The position numbers and the translations under genes were made by a program. The notes under the pieces were generated by a model, which saw only the letters and a program-made list of their open reading frames with translations, was not told the DNA's origin and made no database searches. This document shows, piece after piece, positions 1-4,721 of a DNA stretch of 30,469 nucleotides. The first letter of the stretch is position 1; each line of letters begins with the position of its first letter. The stretch is from a virus, in the IMG/VR virus record IMGVR_UViG_3300009154_000186, positions 1 to 30,469 of that record. One strand, given 5' to 3'.

Positions 1-61
1 CTGGTAGCGCATTTGGTTTGGGACCAAAGGGTCGGGAGTTCGAATCTCTCTACTCGGACCA
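1..61 (+). tRNA. tRNA-Pro(TGG), 5' end cut by window
   Basis: Anticodon loop TTTGGGA between TTTGG and CCAAA gives anticodon TGG. The T arm is GGGAG/CTCTC around TTCGAAT, and CCA is encoded at 59-61. The acceptor 5' strand and part of the D arm lie outside the window. Confidence 0.9.
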
Positions 62-83
62 GTAAATAAAACGAAAGGCTATA

Positions 84-521
84 ATGTTAGCAGATAATTT
101 AAAAACCTTATTGGCTACAAGTTTTAGCCTTTACTTAAAAGCAGCAAATTTTCATTGGAACGTAGAAAGCCCAAGCTTTCCACAGTATCATGAATTTTTT
201 GGTGATTTTTATGCTGACATTTATGAAAGCATAGACCCTATTGCAGAGTATATTAGAGCACTAGACACGTATACTCCAGCAAGTTTGACACGATTTACAG
301 AATTAACATTAATTGAAGACCAGATAGGACAACTTCCAGTAATGGAACAGTTCTCAGAACTCTTAGCAGATAGCATGACCTTGTTGACATTTTTAATTGA
401 AACATTTAAGGTAGCTAGTGCAGAGAATCAACAAGGTATTGCCAATTTTATTGCAGAACGTATTGACGCTATGCAAAAGCACAACTGGATGATTCGCAGC
501 ATTTTAAAAACTGCAAAATAA
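84..521 (+). CDS. dps: Dps/ferritin-like DNA-protection protein
   Basis: A 145-residue protein with the Dps signature: an N-terminal helix with FHWNV (His near residue 24), then the HEFF, ESIDPIAEYIRALD ferroxidase-type helix. In the family these residues lie at the intersubunit iron site, where iron is oxidised with peroxide while the dodecamer protects DNA. The length is slightly short for Dps (about 155-170), with no long Lys-rich N-terminal tail. The start is supported by GAAAGG 8 bases upstream. It sits between tRNA-Pro and tRNA-Ala, so it probably shares their transcript. A phage copy would plausibly protect replicating DNA from oxidative damage; that role is inferred. Confidence 0.85.
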   Translation: MLADNLKTLLATSFSLYLKAANFHWNVESPSFPQYHEFFGDFYADIYESIDPIAEYIRALDTYTPASLTRFTELTLIEDQIGQLPVMEQFSELLADSMTLLTFLIETFKVASAENQQGIANFIAERIDAMQKHNWMIRSILKTAK

Positions 522-525
522 TATT

Positions 526-600
526 GGGGGATTGGCGTAATTGGGAACGCAGTAGCTTTGCAAGCTTCAGTCAGGAGTTCGAATCTCCTATTCTCCACCA
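526..600 (+). tRNA. tRNA-Ala(TGC)
   Basis: Acceptor GGGGGAT pairs with ATTCTCC (two G-T wobbles). The anticodon loop TTTGCAA gives TGC. The anticodon stem GTAGC/GCTTC has one T-T mismatch. T arm AGGAG/CTCCT around TTCGAAT. CCA is encoded at 598-600. Confidence 0.92.
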
Positions 601-603
601 ATT

Positions 604-656
604 TTAGGGTAAATATTTTCAAATAAGTTATTTAATAAAACGAAAATAAAACCCTG
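604..656 (+). other. Nested weak hairpin between tRNA-Ala and terminator
   Basis: Complementary blocks nest around 620-640: TAGGGT with ACCCT, ATTTTC with GAAAAT, and AAATAA with TTATTT. No gene is seen. It may be leader or spacer structure for the terminator that follows; the function is unknown. Confidence 0.35.
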
Positions 657-657
657 T

Positions 658-683
658 AAAGGGGCTTCGGCCCCTTTATTTTT
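658..683 (+). terminator. Rho-independent terminator
   Basis: Stem AAAGGGGC/GCCCCTTT (658-665 and 670-677) with a TTCG tetraloop, followed by ATTTTTAT. It would end the Pro/Dps/Ala transcript. No clear promoter is seen between it and the next gene, so readthrough may feed downstream. Confidence 0.92.
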
Positions 684-692
684 ATGTAACTT

Positions 693-777
693 GGATGCGT
701 AGGAAAATTGGTAACCCCAGTAAACTGTAAATCCACCGCCTCTGGCACTGCTGGTTCGATCCCAACCTGTGGAGCCA
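693..777 (+). tRNA. Degenerate tRNA-Tyr(GTA)-like gene
   Basis: About 85 bases with a D-loop TTGGTAA, an anticodon loop CTGTAAA (GTA, Tyr), a long variable region as expected for bacterial tRNA-Tyr, a T-loop TTCGATC and a terminal GCCA. However, the acceptor 5' strand GGATGCG does not pair with the 3' strand CTGTGGA. The anticodon stem GTAAA/TCCAC has two A-C mismatches and the T stem GCTGG/CCAAC has one C-A. It is probably a decayed tRNA. A functional tRNA would need editing or repair. Confidence 0.55.
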
Positions 778-802
778 TTTTTAATTTTAACAAGGAAAAT
801 CT

Positions 803-976
803 ATGAATGATAATGATGATTTGTGGTCTGATGAAGATAATACGGTAACTATTAACTTAACTGATGAAGAGTTTTTAACTATTGCAAAAATGGCGCATGA
901 TTTAGATATTACATTTAACCAAATGGTAAATAGAGCATTAGCTGAATTTTTAGTATCTAATAATGAGTGCGACTGA
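803..976 (+). CDS. Small conserved phage protein, possible ribbon-helix-helix
   Basis: 57 residues, not in a longer frame: an acidic N-terminus, a beta-like segment (TVTINLT), then two helices (DEEFLTIAKMAHDLDITFNQ and MVNRALAEFL). This strand-helix-helix pattern resembles ribbon-helix-helix proteins, and similar small proteins recur in tailed phages without known function. AAGGA lies 8 bases before the ATG. Its TGA overlaps the next ATG (TGATG), so the two are translationally coupled. Confidence 0.75.
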   Translation: MNDNDDLWSDEDNTVTINLTDEEFLTIAKMAHDLDITFNQMVNRALAEFLVSNNECD

Positions 977-1197
977 TGCCTTGTATAAAATGTGCCAATG
1001 GCAAATACAAATATGGTGAGCAAGGCAACTGTCAGTATGATACACTAGCGTCTTGTAAAGCAGCGGCAGCTGCAATACACATTGATAAACCAAGTGGTCC
1101 ACATCAAGCAATTCCAGTGCCTGCTCCAGATAGTGCACCTGCAACAAATAGTATGAGAGAAGACTTAGGTTATATGTTGCAGGAACAATATAAATAA
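976..1197 (+). CDS. Small conserved phage protein with Cys-rich N-terminus
   Basis: 73 residues. Start chosen at ATG 976, which overlaps the upstream TGA; an in-frame GTG at 967 is less likely. The N-terminal half has CIKC followed by a KYKYGEQGNCQYDTLASC segment, a cysteine and aromatic pattern of a type seen in small phage proteins. The middle is Pro/Ala rich and the C-terminus is short and helical. The four cysteines could bind a metal, but no function is known. It ends one base before tRNA-Ser. Confidence 0.75.
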   Translation: MPCIKCANGKYKYGEQGNCQYDTLASCKAAAAAIHIDKPSGPHQAIPVPAPDSAPATNSMREDLGYMLQEQYK

Positions 1198-1285
1198 GGA
1201 AGTATGGGTGAGTGGTTAAGCCAGCAGTTTGCTAAACTGTCGTTCCGTAAGGGGCGCGTAGGTTCGAATCCTACTACTTCCGCCA
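1198..1285 (+). tRNA. tRNA-Ser(GCT)
   Basis: Acceptor GGAAGTA/TACTTCC is perfect. Anticodon loop TTGCTAA gives GCT. It has a long variable arm (CGTTCCGTAAGGGGCG) and a T arm GTAGG/CCTAC. CCA is encoded. It abuts the stop codon of the preceding CDS and lies 8 bases before the next ATG. Confidence 0.95.
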
Positions 1286-1293
1286 TTAAAATT

Positions 1294-1770
1294 ATGAAAA
1301 AACTAAACTTAGAAGAAGCAAAAGCCTTTATTAAAAATCAAAGTTTTGAAAGCAAGATTTATTTAGGTGCTGATTCAGAAAGATTTAATATAAACGGCGT
1401 ATGGTATGCTGATTATATTACTGTTATTGTAGTACATATTGATGGCTGTCATGGTTGTAAAGTATTTGGCGAAGTAGTCAGAGAACGCGACTATGATCAA
1501 AAGAAAAATAAGCCTGCTATTAGGCTAATGAATGAAGTTTACAAAGTAAGTGAACTTTTCCAAAATTTGGCAGATTGTCTAGAAGATCGACACGTAGAAG
1601 TGCATCTAGATATAAATCCAAATGAAATGTATGGCAGCAGTTGTGTAGTGCAACAAGCTATAGGTTATATTAGAGGCACTTGTAATATAGTACCAATGGT
1701 AAAACCAAATGCATTTGCTGCCAGTTATGCTGCTGATAGGTTTAAACACGTTAGAGCCATGGCTGCATAA
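1294..1770 (+). CDS. RNase H-like protein, YkuK/DUF458 family
   Basis: 158 residues. The N-terminal region IYLGADSERFNI followed by WYADYITVIVVH resembles the first strands of the RNase H fold with an acidic active-site residue (D in GADSE). A second acidic cluster is VEVHLDINPNE. This pattern matches the predicted RNase H-related nuclease family of Bacillus YkuK, which recurs in phages; activity is unproven. Its ATG follows the tRNA-Ser CCA by only 8 bases with no Shine-Dalgarno, and the same 18-base start context occurs again at 4416-4433. Confidence 0.7.
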   Translation: MKKLNLEEAKAFIKNQSFESKIYLGADSERFNINGVWYADYITVIVVHIDGCHGCKVFGEVVRERDYDQKKNKPAIRLMNEVYKVSELFQNLADCLEDRHVEVHLDINPNEMYGSSCVVQQAIGYIRGTCNIVPMVKPNAFAASYAADRFKHVRAMAA

Positions 1771-1773
1771 TTT

Positions 1774-1847
1774 GTTGAAGTTAGTGTACTGGTTGCACCG
1801 CTGTCTGTGAAACAGCTAGAGAGGGTTCGATTCCCCACTTCAACCCA
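1774..1847 (+). tRNA. tRNA-His(GTG)
   Basis: Acceptor TTGAAGT/ACTTCAA plus an extra G at -1 facing C73, the identity signature of tRNA-His. Anticodon stem GCTGT/ACAGC with loop CTGTGAA gives GTG. The T stem is weak (GGG/CCC plus an A-C mismatch) and one base short. CCA is encoded. Confidence 0.9.
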
Positions 1848-1882
1848 TATTTAAAGGTACTAACAAGTGCATTTAAATATGG
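1845..1882 (+). repeat. Inverted repeat starting at the tRNA-His CCA
   Basis: CCATATTTAAA (1845-1855) is perfectly complementary to TTTAAATATGG (1872-1882). Inside, after a G-A mismatch, GTAC/GTGC pairs around the loop TAACAA. The stem includes the tRNA's own CCA. No T-run follows, so it is not a standard terminator. Confidence 0.75.
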
Positions 1883-1903
1883 AAGCAATCTGCTTTCATC
1901 AAT

Positions 1904-1977
1904 GCCGATATAGCTCAGTGGTAGAGCACTCGCTTGATAAGCGATAGATAGTGGTTCAATTCCACTTATCGGTACCA
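1904..1977 (+). tRNA. tRNA-Ile(GAT)
   Basis: Acceptor GCCGATA/TATCGGT (G1-T72 wobble), D arm GCTC/GAGC, anticodon loop TTGATAA (GAT), T arm AGTGG/CCACT around TTCAATT. C27 faces T43, one mismatch. CCA is encoded. Confidence 0.94.
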
Positions 1978-1983
1978 CTTAAC

Positions 1984-2057
1984 ATCTCGATGGTGTAATG
2001 GTAGCACAAGAAACTCCAAATCTCTTGGCGGGGGTTCGATTCCCTCTCGGGATACCA
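1984..2057 (+). tRNA. tRNA-Trp(CCA)
   Basis: Acceptor ATCTCGA/TCGGGAT, anticodon loop CTCCAAA (CCA), T arm GGGGG/CCCTC around TTCGATT, encoded CCA. The anticodon stem AGAAA/TCTCT has one A-C mismatch. It lies 6 bases after tRNA-Ile. Confidence 0.92.
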
Positions 2058-2072
2058 AAACAAGGAAATATT

Positions 2073-2297
2073 ATGCAAGGATTTAACAGCCAGGGAGTTC
2101 CTGATTACATGAACCAAACTCCAGATGCACGTATGCGACAAGCAGCAGAAACTGATGATTTGCCTATACTAAAGCCAGTACAAGGATTTAACAGCGATGC
2201 AAGTACTAGTCATGAAGGTGATTTGGGCGGCGTTGTAATGAGCACGCAAACTTATAATGATCCATCAGAAACAAGTAAACTTGACTCAAATTCGTAA
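2073..2297 (+). CDS. Hypothetical small phage protein
   Basis: 74 residues, start supported by AAGGA 7 bases upstream. The sequence is Gln/Asn/Ser/Asp rich, with QGFNS appearing twice (near residues 2 and 37), and looks low in regular structure. No domain is recognised. It lies between tRNA-Trp and tRNA-Cys on the same apparent transcript. Confidence 0.6.
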   Translation: MQGFNSQGVPDYMNQTPDARMRQAAETDDLPILKPVQGFNSDASTSHEGDLGGVVMSTQTYNDPSETSKLDSNS

Positions 2298-2302
2298 GTT
2301 AT

Positions 2303-2376
2303 AAAGGTAGAGCCAGTTGGACGGGCACTGGATTGCAAATCCATGGAAGCAGGTTCGATTCCTGTTACCTTTTCCA
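2303..2376 (+). tRNA. tRNA-Cys(GCA)
   Basis: Acceptor AAAGGTA/TACCTTT, D arm GCC/GGC, anticodon loop TTGCAAA (GCA), T arm GCAGG/CCTGT around TTCGATT, discriminator T, encoded CCA. The anticodon stem has a C27-T43 mismatch. Confidence 0.93.
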
Positions 2377-2389
2377 ATAATAATAAAAT

Positions 2390-3010
2390 ATGTCACAAGA
2401 TAAAACAACTAACGGTTTGTTTGATTTTCCCAATAGCAGCAGTGGTATTATATCTGCCAAAGCTATTGGGAATATTTATGAATTTTACTTATCAGGCAAT
2501 ATTGAAGAACCTGATGCTTATATAGACTGGTTTGATACTATTCGTCATGCTACACAACGGGATGTTGTTAAAATTTACATAAACAGTTGCGGTGGTGATT
2601 TATATACCGCTATTCAATTTATGCGGGTTTTATATGACACAGATGCCACAGTAGTTTGCAGCGTGGAAGGTGCTTGTATGAGTGCTGCAACCATGATTTT
2701 TATGTGTGCAGACGAACATGAAGTAACACCTCACTCAACTTTTATGTTTCATAACTACAGTGGCGGAACATTTGGTAAGGGCGGTGAAATGATTGACCAA
2801 CTGCATCATGAACGCAAGTGGTCAGCAAAACTAATGGGAGATGTTTACAAGCATTTCCTGTCAGATGAAGAAATAGCCTCTATACTAGATAACAAAGATA
2901 TTTGGATGGATGGTGAGGAAGTTGTTCTAAGAATGAATATTAGACTAGAACAAATTGATTTAGAAATCGAAAAGGAAAACCAAAATGGCAACAAAACCCA
3001 AAAAACCTGA
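2390..3010 (+). CDS. ClpP-like serine protease (S14 family)
   Basis: 206 residues with the ClpP/crotonase fold pattern: an oxyanion/substrate segment INSCGGDLYTA (residues 64-74), catalytic Ser98 in GACMSAATM, catalytic His121 in STFMFHNYSGG, and a downstream Asp in LDNKDIWMDGEE that fits the third triad position. The length matches ClpP. Phage ClpP-like proteins often act as prohead proteases, but no capsid gene is nearby, so the substrate is open; alternatives are a cytosolic protease or a partner of host ClpX. The ATG comes 13 bases after the tRNA-Cys CCA with no Shine-Dalgarno. Confidence 0.85.
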   Translation: MSQDKTTNGLFDFPNSSSGIISAKAIGNIYEFYLSGNIEEPDAYIDWFDTIRHATQRDVVKIYINSCGGDLYTAIQFMRVLYDTDATVVCSVEGACMSAATMIFMCADEHEVTPHSTFMFHNYSGGTFGKGGEMIDQLHHERKWSAKLMGDVYKHFLSDEEIASILDNKDIWMDGEEVVLRMNIRLEQIDLEIEKENQNGNKTQKT

Positions 3011-3065
3011 AAAAGCCCCAATGCCAATGCCAGCCCCAAAACCTGCAAAACCCATGAAGTATTAA
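2985..3065 (+). CDS. Very small Lys/Pro-rich protein
   Basis: A 26-residue frame overlapping the end of the ClpP-like gene by 26 bases. AAGGA sits 10 bases before its ATG. The product is almost entirely Lys, Pro, Ala and Met. The good ribosome site and the fact that it fills the gap before tRNA-Gly suggest it is real; no function can be assigned. Confidence 0.45.
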   Translation: MATKPKKPEKAPMPMPAPKPAKPMKY

Positions 3066-3074
3066 TATATTAGT

Positions 3075-3148
3075 GCGTGGTTAGTTTAATGGTAAAATCA
3101 GACGTTGCCAACGTTTAGTTAAGGGTTCGATTCCCTTACCCCGCACCA
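3075..3148 (+). tRNA. tRNA-Gly(GCC)
   Basis: Acceptor GCGTGGT/ACCCCGC with one T4-C69 mismatch, anticodon stem AGACG/CGTTT with loop TTGCCAA (GCC), T arm AAGGG/CCCTT, encoded CCA. Confidence 0.92.
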
Positions 3149-3161
3149 GCTAAATTTAAAC

Positions 3162-3190
3162 TTGAATTATCAATTAAACTTTGTTATAAT
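3162..3190 (+). promoter_or_regulatory. Sigma70-type promoter, extended -10
   Basis: TTGAAT (3162-3167), a 17-bp spacer ending in TGT, then TATAAT (3185-3190). It drives the CDS at 3215 and the tRNAs behind it. Confidence 0.85.
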
Positions 3191-3214
3191 AATTTATCTT
3201 AACGAGGCTAAACA

Positions 3215-3439
3215 ATGAAAAAACAGTTTAAAATACCTTCACTATCGCCACAAATTCCCAGCACACGACAAACAACCAGACTGCCAAGCCGTGTTACCCC
3301 TGGTGGTGATACTGCGCTTAAAGCTGCAAAAGTTTATACAGGCGACCAAGTAGTGGGTATAAGCATAATTCATAAAAGTTGTTTACAACCTATTTTCAGC
3401 AGACAAGAAGCAGTAGATGCTGCTTCAATGCGTCGGTAA
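3215..3439 (+). CDS. Conserved small phage protein
   Basis: 74 residues. The N-terminus is basic and Ser/Pro rich; the C-terminal half holds KVYTGDQVVGISIIHKSCLQ and ends in EAVDAASMRR. This C-terminal pattern (YTG, VxGIxxxHKS, MRR) recurs in small proteins of many tailed phages, function unknown. It has its own promoter at 3162-3190 and a GAGG ribosome site 8 bases upstream. tRNA-Gly(TCC) follows after five bases. Confidence 0.8.
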   Translation: MKKQFKIPSLSPQIPSTRQTTRLPSRVTPGGDTALKAAKVYTGDQVVGISIIHKSCLQPIFSRQEAVDAASMRR

Positions 3440-3444
3440 ACCCA

Positions 3445-3518
3445 GCGGGGTTCGTATAGTGGTAATACCTTAGCCTTCCAAGCTAATGCGAAGAGTTCGA
3501 TTCTCTTACCCCGCTCCA
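3445..3518 (+). tRNA. tRNA-Gly(TCC)
   Basis: Acceptor GCGGGGT/ACCCCGC perfect, anticodon stem TTAGC/GCTAA with loop CTTCCAA (TCC), T arm AAGAG/CTCTT around TTCGATT, encoded CCA. Confidence 0.96.
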
Positions 3519-3521
3519 AAT

Positions 3522-3596
3522 GCATCCTTAACTCAGCGGTAGAGTGTCTCCTTTACACGGAGAAAGTCGGCGGTTCGAACCCGTCAGGATGTACCA
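3522..3596 (+). tRNA. tRNA-Val(TAC)
   Basis: Acceptor GCATCCT/AGGATGT (G1-T72), anticodon stem TCTCC/GGAGA with loop TTTACAC (TAC), T arm GGCGG/CCGTC around TTCGAAC, encoded CCA. It lies three bases after tRNA-Gly(TCC). Confidence 0.96.
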
Positions 3597-3690
3597 TATA
3601 AAAACACATTATAGTGACGCATGAGCAGGTCATTAACTTCCGCTGGTTACGTCAATCGTAAGTGAGTGAAGATAGTGTGTTTTTATATGG
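3594..3690 (+). ncRNA. Structured RNA element between tRNA-Val and tRNA-Asp
   Basis: A 19-bp stem pairs 3594-3612 with 3672-3690 (one T-G wobble). It starts at the CCA of tRNA-Val and ends at the first two bases of tRNA-Asp. Inside, TGACG (3615-3619) pairs with CGTCA (3650-3654), and AGCAGG pairs with CCGCT (bulged A) around a 10-base loop. The core stem AAAAACACAT/GTGTGTTTTT matches the tmRNA intervening stem AAAAACGCAT/GTGCGTTTTT with a compensatory change. It may be a terminator-like or processing hairpin or an independent small RNA; the role is not known. Confidence 0.6.
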
Positions 3691-3764
3691 CTTTAAAGTG
3701 TTCACGGACGCACGCCACACTGTCACTGTGGAAGAGTGGGGATCGTTACCCCCTAAAGCCGCCA
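3689..3764 (+). tRNA. tRNA-Asp(GTC) with unusual T-loop
   Basis: Acceptor GGCTTTA/TAAAGCC is perfect, D stem GTGT/GCAC, anticodon stem CCACA/TGTGG with loop CTGTCAC (GTC), encoded GCCA end. The T-loop reads ATCGTTA rather than TTCGAAT-like, so the usual T54-A58 pair is replaced by A54 and T58. T49 faces C65. Confidence 0.88.
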
Positions 3765-3771
3765 CGTATTT

Positions 3772-3846
3772 GCGCTTTTAGTAAAATGGATATTACACAA
3801 CGCTACGAACGTTGGAGTGGAAGTTCGATTCTTTCAAAGCGCACCA
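3772..3846 (+). tRNA. tRNA-Arg(ACG)
   Basis: Acceptor GCGCTTT/AAAGCGC perfect, D stem GTAA/TTAC, anticodon stem CAACG/CGTTG with loop CTACGAA (ACG), T arm GGAAG/CTTTC around TTCGATT, encoded CCA. Its 3' half is duplicated at 4063-4094. Confidence 0.95.
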
Positions 3847-3863
3847 AGTTATAGAGAATAGTA

Positions 3864-4040
3864 ATGAATGATGATTTAATTTTTAGATTACGTAAACGTG
3901 CCGAAATACGTAGACAAATTTCATCCAGAAAATCTGTTCAAGAAGGTAAACCTGATAGAATTGCTGATCTACTAGAAGAAGCAGCAAATATAATAGAATT
4001 GTTGGAGAGTGAACAGGATGGTAATGCAGCAGATTGCTAA
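3864..4040 (+). CDS. Small conserved phage protein (DRIADLLEEA type)
   Basis: 58 residues: a basic helix (FRLRKRAEIRRQI), a linker (SSRKSVQEGKPD), then an amphipathic helix RIADLLEEAANIIELLE. The second helix is a very common motif in small early phage proteins of unknown function. A weak GAGA lies upstream of the ATG. It sits between tRNA-Arg and a copy of that tRNA's 3' half, as if inserted or left behind by a duplication. Confidence 0.75.
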   Translation: MNDDLIFRLRKRAEIRRQISSRKSVQEGKPDRIADLLEEAANIIELLESEQDGNAADC

Positions 4041-4062
4041 CCTATCACCAAGTTAAATCAGT

Positions 4063-4094
4063 GAGTGAAAGTTAGATTCTTTCAAAGCACACCA
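4063..4094 (+). pseudogene. Orphan 3' half of tRNA-Arg (tRNA remnant)
   Basis: 29 of 32 bases match 3815-3846 of tRNA-Arg (variable region, T arm, acceptor 3' strand, CCA). No acceptor 5' strand or anticodon arm is present, and T-loop position C56 is A. Similarity continues past the CCA into AAGT..AGTAATG with small deletions. It is a partial duplication, not a working tRNA. Confidence 0.75.
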
Positions 4095-4099
4095 AGTAT

Positions 4100-4147
4100 G
4101 GAAAGTAATGCAGCGGGAATAGGGTTCGACTCCTCTGCTTTCTGCCA
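4100..4147 (+). pseudogene. 48-base tRNA-like minihelix, probable deleted tRNA
   Basis: GGAAAGT pairs with GCTTTCT (7 bp, two wobbles), followed by G and CCA, and a T-loop TTCGACT sits in a poor T stem (TAGGG/CCTCT). Only about 13 bases stand where the D and anticodon arms should be. It is most likely a tRNA that lost its middle; a CCA-ended minihelix RNA is possible but unproven. Confidence 0.5.
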
Positions 4148-4153
4148 AATATT

Positions 4154-4184
4154 AACCATGGCTTTAAGCAAGCCATGGTTTTTT
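4154..4184 (+). terminator. Rho-independent terminator
   Basis: Perfect stem AACCATGGCTT/AAGCCATGGTT (4154-4164 and 4170-4180) with a 5-base loop, followed by TTTT. It closes the Gly-to-Arg tRNA unit, and a new promoter follows at once. Confidence 0.93.
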
Positions 4185-4202
4185 GCGTTTAAAAATTGCC
4201 AC

Positions 4203-4231
4203 TTGATTGTGCCGTTTAAAAATGTTATAAT
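4203..4231 (+). promoter_or_regulatory. Sigma70-type promoter, extended -10
   Basis: TTGATT (4203-4208), 17 bp ending in TGT, TATAAT (4226-4231). It lies 13 bases before tRNA-Leu and restarts transcription after the terminator. Confidence 0.85.
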
Positions 4232-4243
4232 TGTTATTCAAAA

Positions 4244-4327
4244 ACCAGAGTGGTGGAATGGTATACACAGCAGACTTAAAATCTGCCGCCGCAAAGCATA
4301 TGGGTTCGAATCCCGTCTCTGGTACCA
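4244..4327 (+). tRNA. tRNA-Leu(TAA)
   Basis: Acceptor ACCAGAG/CTCTGGT perfect, anticodon stem GCAGA/TCTGC with loop CTTAAAA (TAA), a long variable arm (CGCCGCAAAGCA), T arm ATGGG/CCCGT, encoded CCA. Confidence 0.96.
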
Positions 4328-4332
4328 GATAC

Positions 4333-4409
4333 GCGCTGATAGCTCAGTTGGTTAGAGCAGTGGACTCATAATCCATTGGTCGTGGGTTCAAGTCCCTCTC
4401 GGCGTACCA
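4333..4409 (+). tRNA. tRNA with CAT anticodon, probably tRNA-Ile2 (reads AUA)
   Basis: Acceptor GCGCTGA/TCGGCGT, D arm GCTC/GAGC, anticodon loop CTCATAA in GGA/TCC, T arm around TTCAAGT with one T-T mismatch, encoded CCA. The GACTCATAATC core, TTGGTCG and GGTTCAAGTCC match the minor isoleucine tRNA whose C34 becomes lysidine, more than elongator or initiator Met. ATA codons are common in the window's genes, which would give it a use. The identity is an inference. Confidence 0.85.
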
Positions 4410-4424
4410 AACTAAATTAAAATT

Positions 4425-4712
4425 ATGAAAAAATTAATTGCAGCAAGTTTACTAGTGTTATTTACAGCAGTTGCTAATGCAGAAGCTTTTACAGCAACAA
4501 AACCAATTCTTTGCGGTGAAACACAAGAAGTACTAGAATCCTTAAAAGATTTTAAGGAAACTATTGTGTATGCAGGCATTAATGCTGATAATCACTTAAT
4601 AAGTGTATGGGTTAATCCTTCTGCACAAACTGCTACAGTTACTGAATCTAATAATCAAATAACTTGCATATTAACAATAATCAATAATTTAAAATACAAA
4701 GAAATTTTTTAA
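4425..4712 (+). CDS. Secreted or periplasmic hypothetical protein
   Basis: 95 residues with a clear signal peptide: MKK, a hydrophobic core (LIAASLLVLFTAV) and a cleavage site ANA-EA at about residue 20. The mature part is about 75 residues with two cysteines (CGET and TCILT) that could form a disulfide. No family is recognised. The ATG is 15 bases after the tRNA CCA and lacks a Shine-Dalgarno. It shares an 18-base start context with the CDS at 1294. Confidence 0.75.
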   Translation: MKKLIAASLLVLFTAVANAEAFTATKPILCGETQEVLESLKDFKETIVYAGINADNHLISVWVNPSAQTATVTESNNQITCILTIINNLKYKEIF

Positions 4713-4721
4713 GGAACTAAA

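Noticed and set aside
3522-3764. A permuted tRNA formed across the tRNA-Val/tRNA-Asp spacer
   Set aside because: Each tRNA has its own complete acceptor stem, and AGGATGT cannot pair with GGCTTTA.
3666-3854. A 62-codon frame
   Set aside because: It runs through tRNA-Asp and tRNA-Arg.
4065-4355. A 96-codon frame
   Set aside because: It spans tRNA remnants, a terminator, a promoter and tRNA-Leu.
1-4409. CRISPR array or integrase/att locus among the repeats
   Set aside because: No regular repeat-spacer pattern and no integrase gene in the window; the duplicated tRNA-Arg end is short and diverged.
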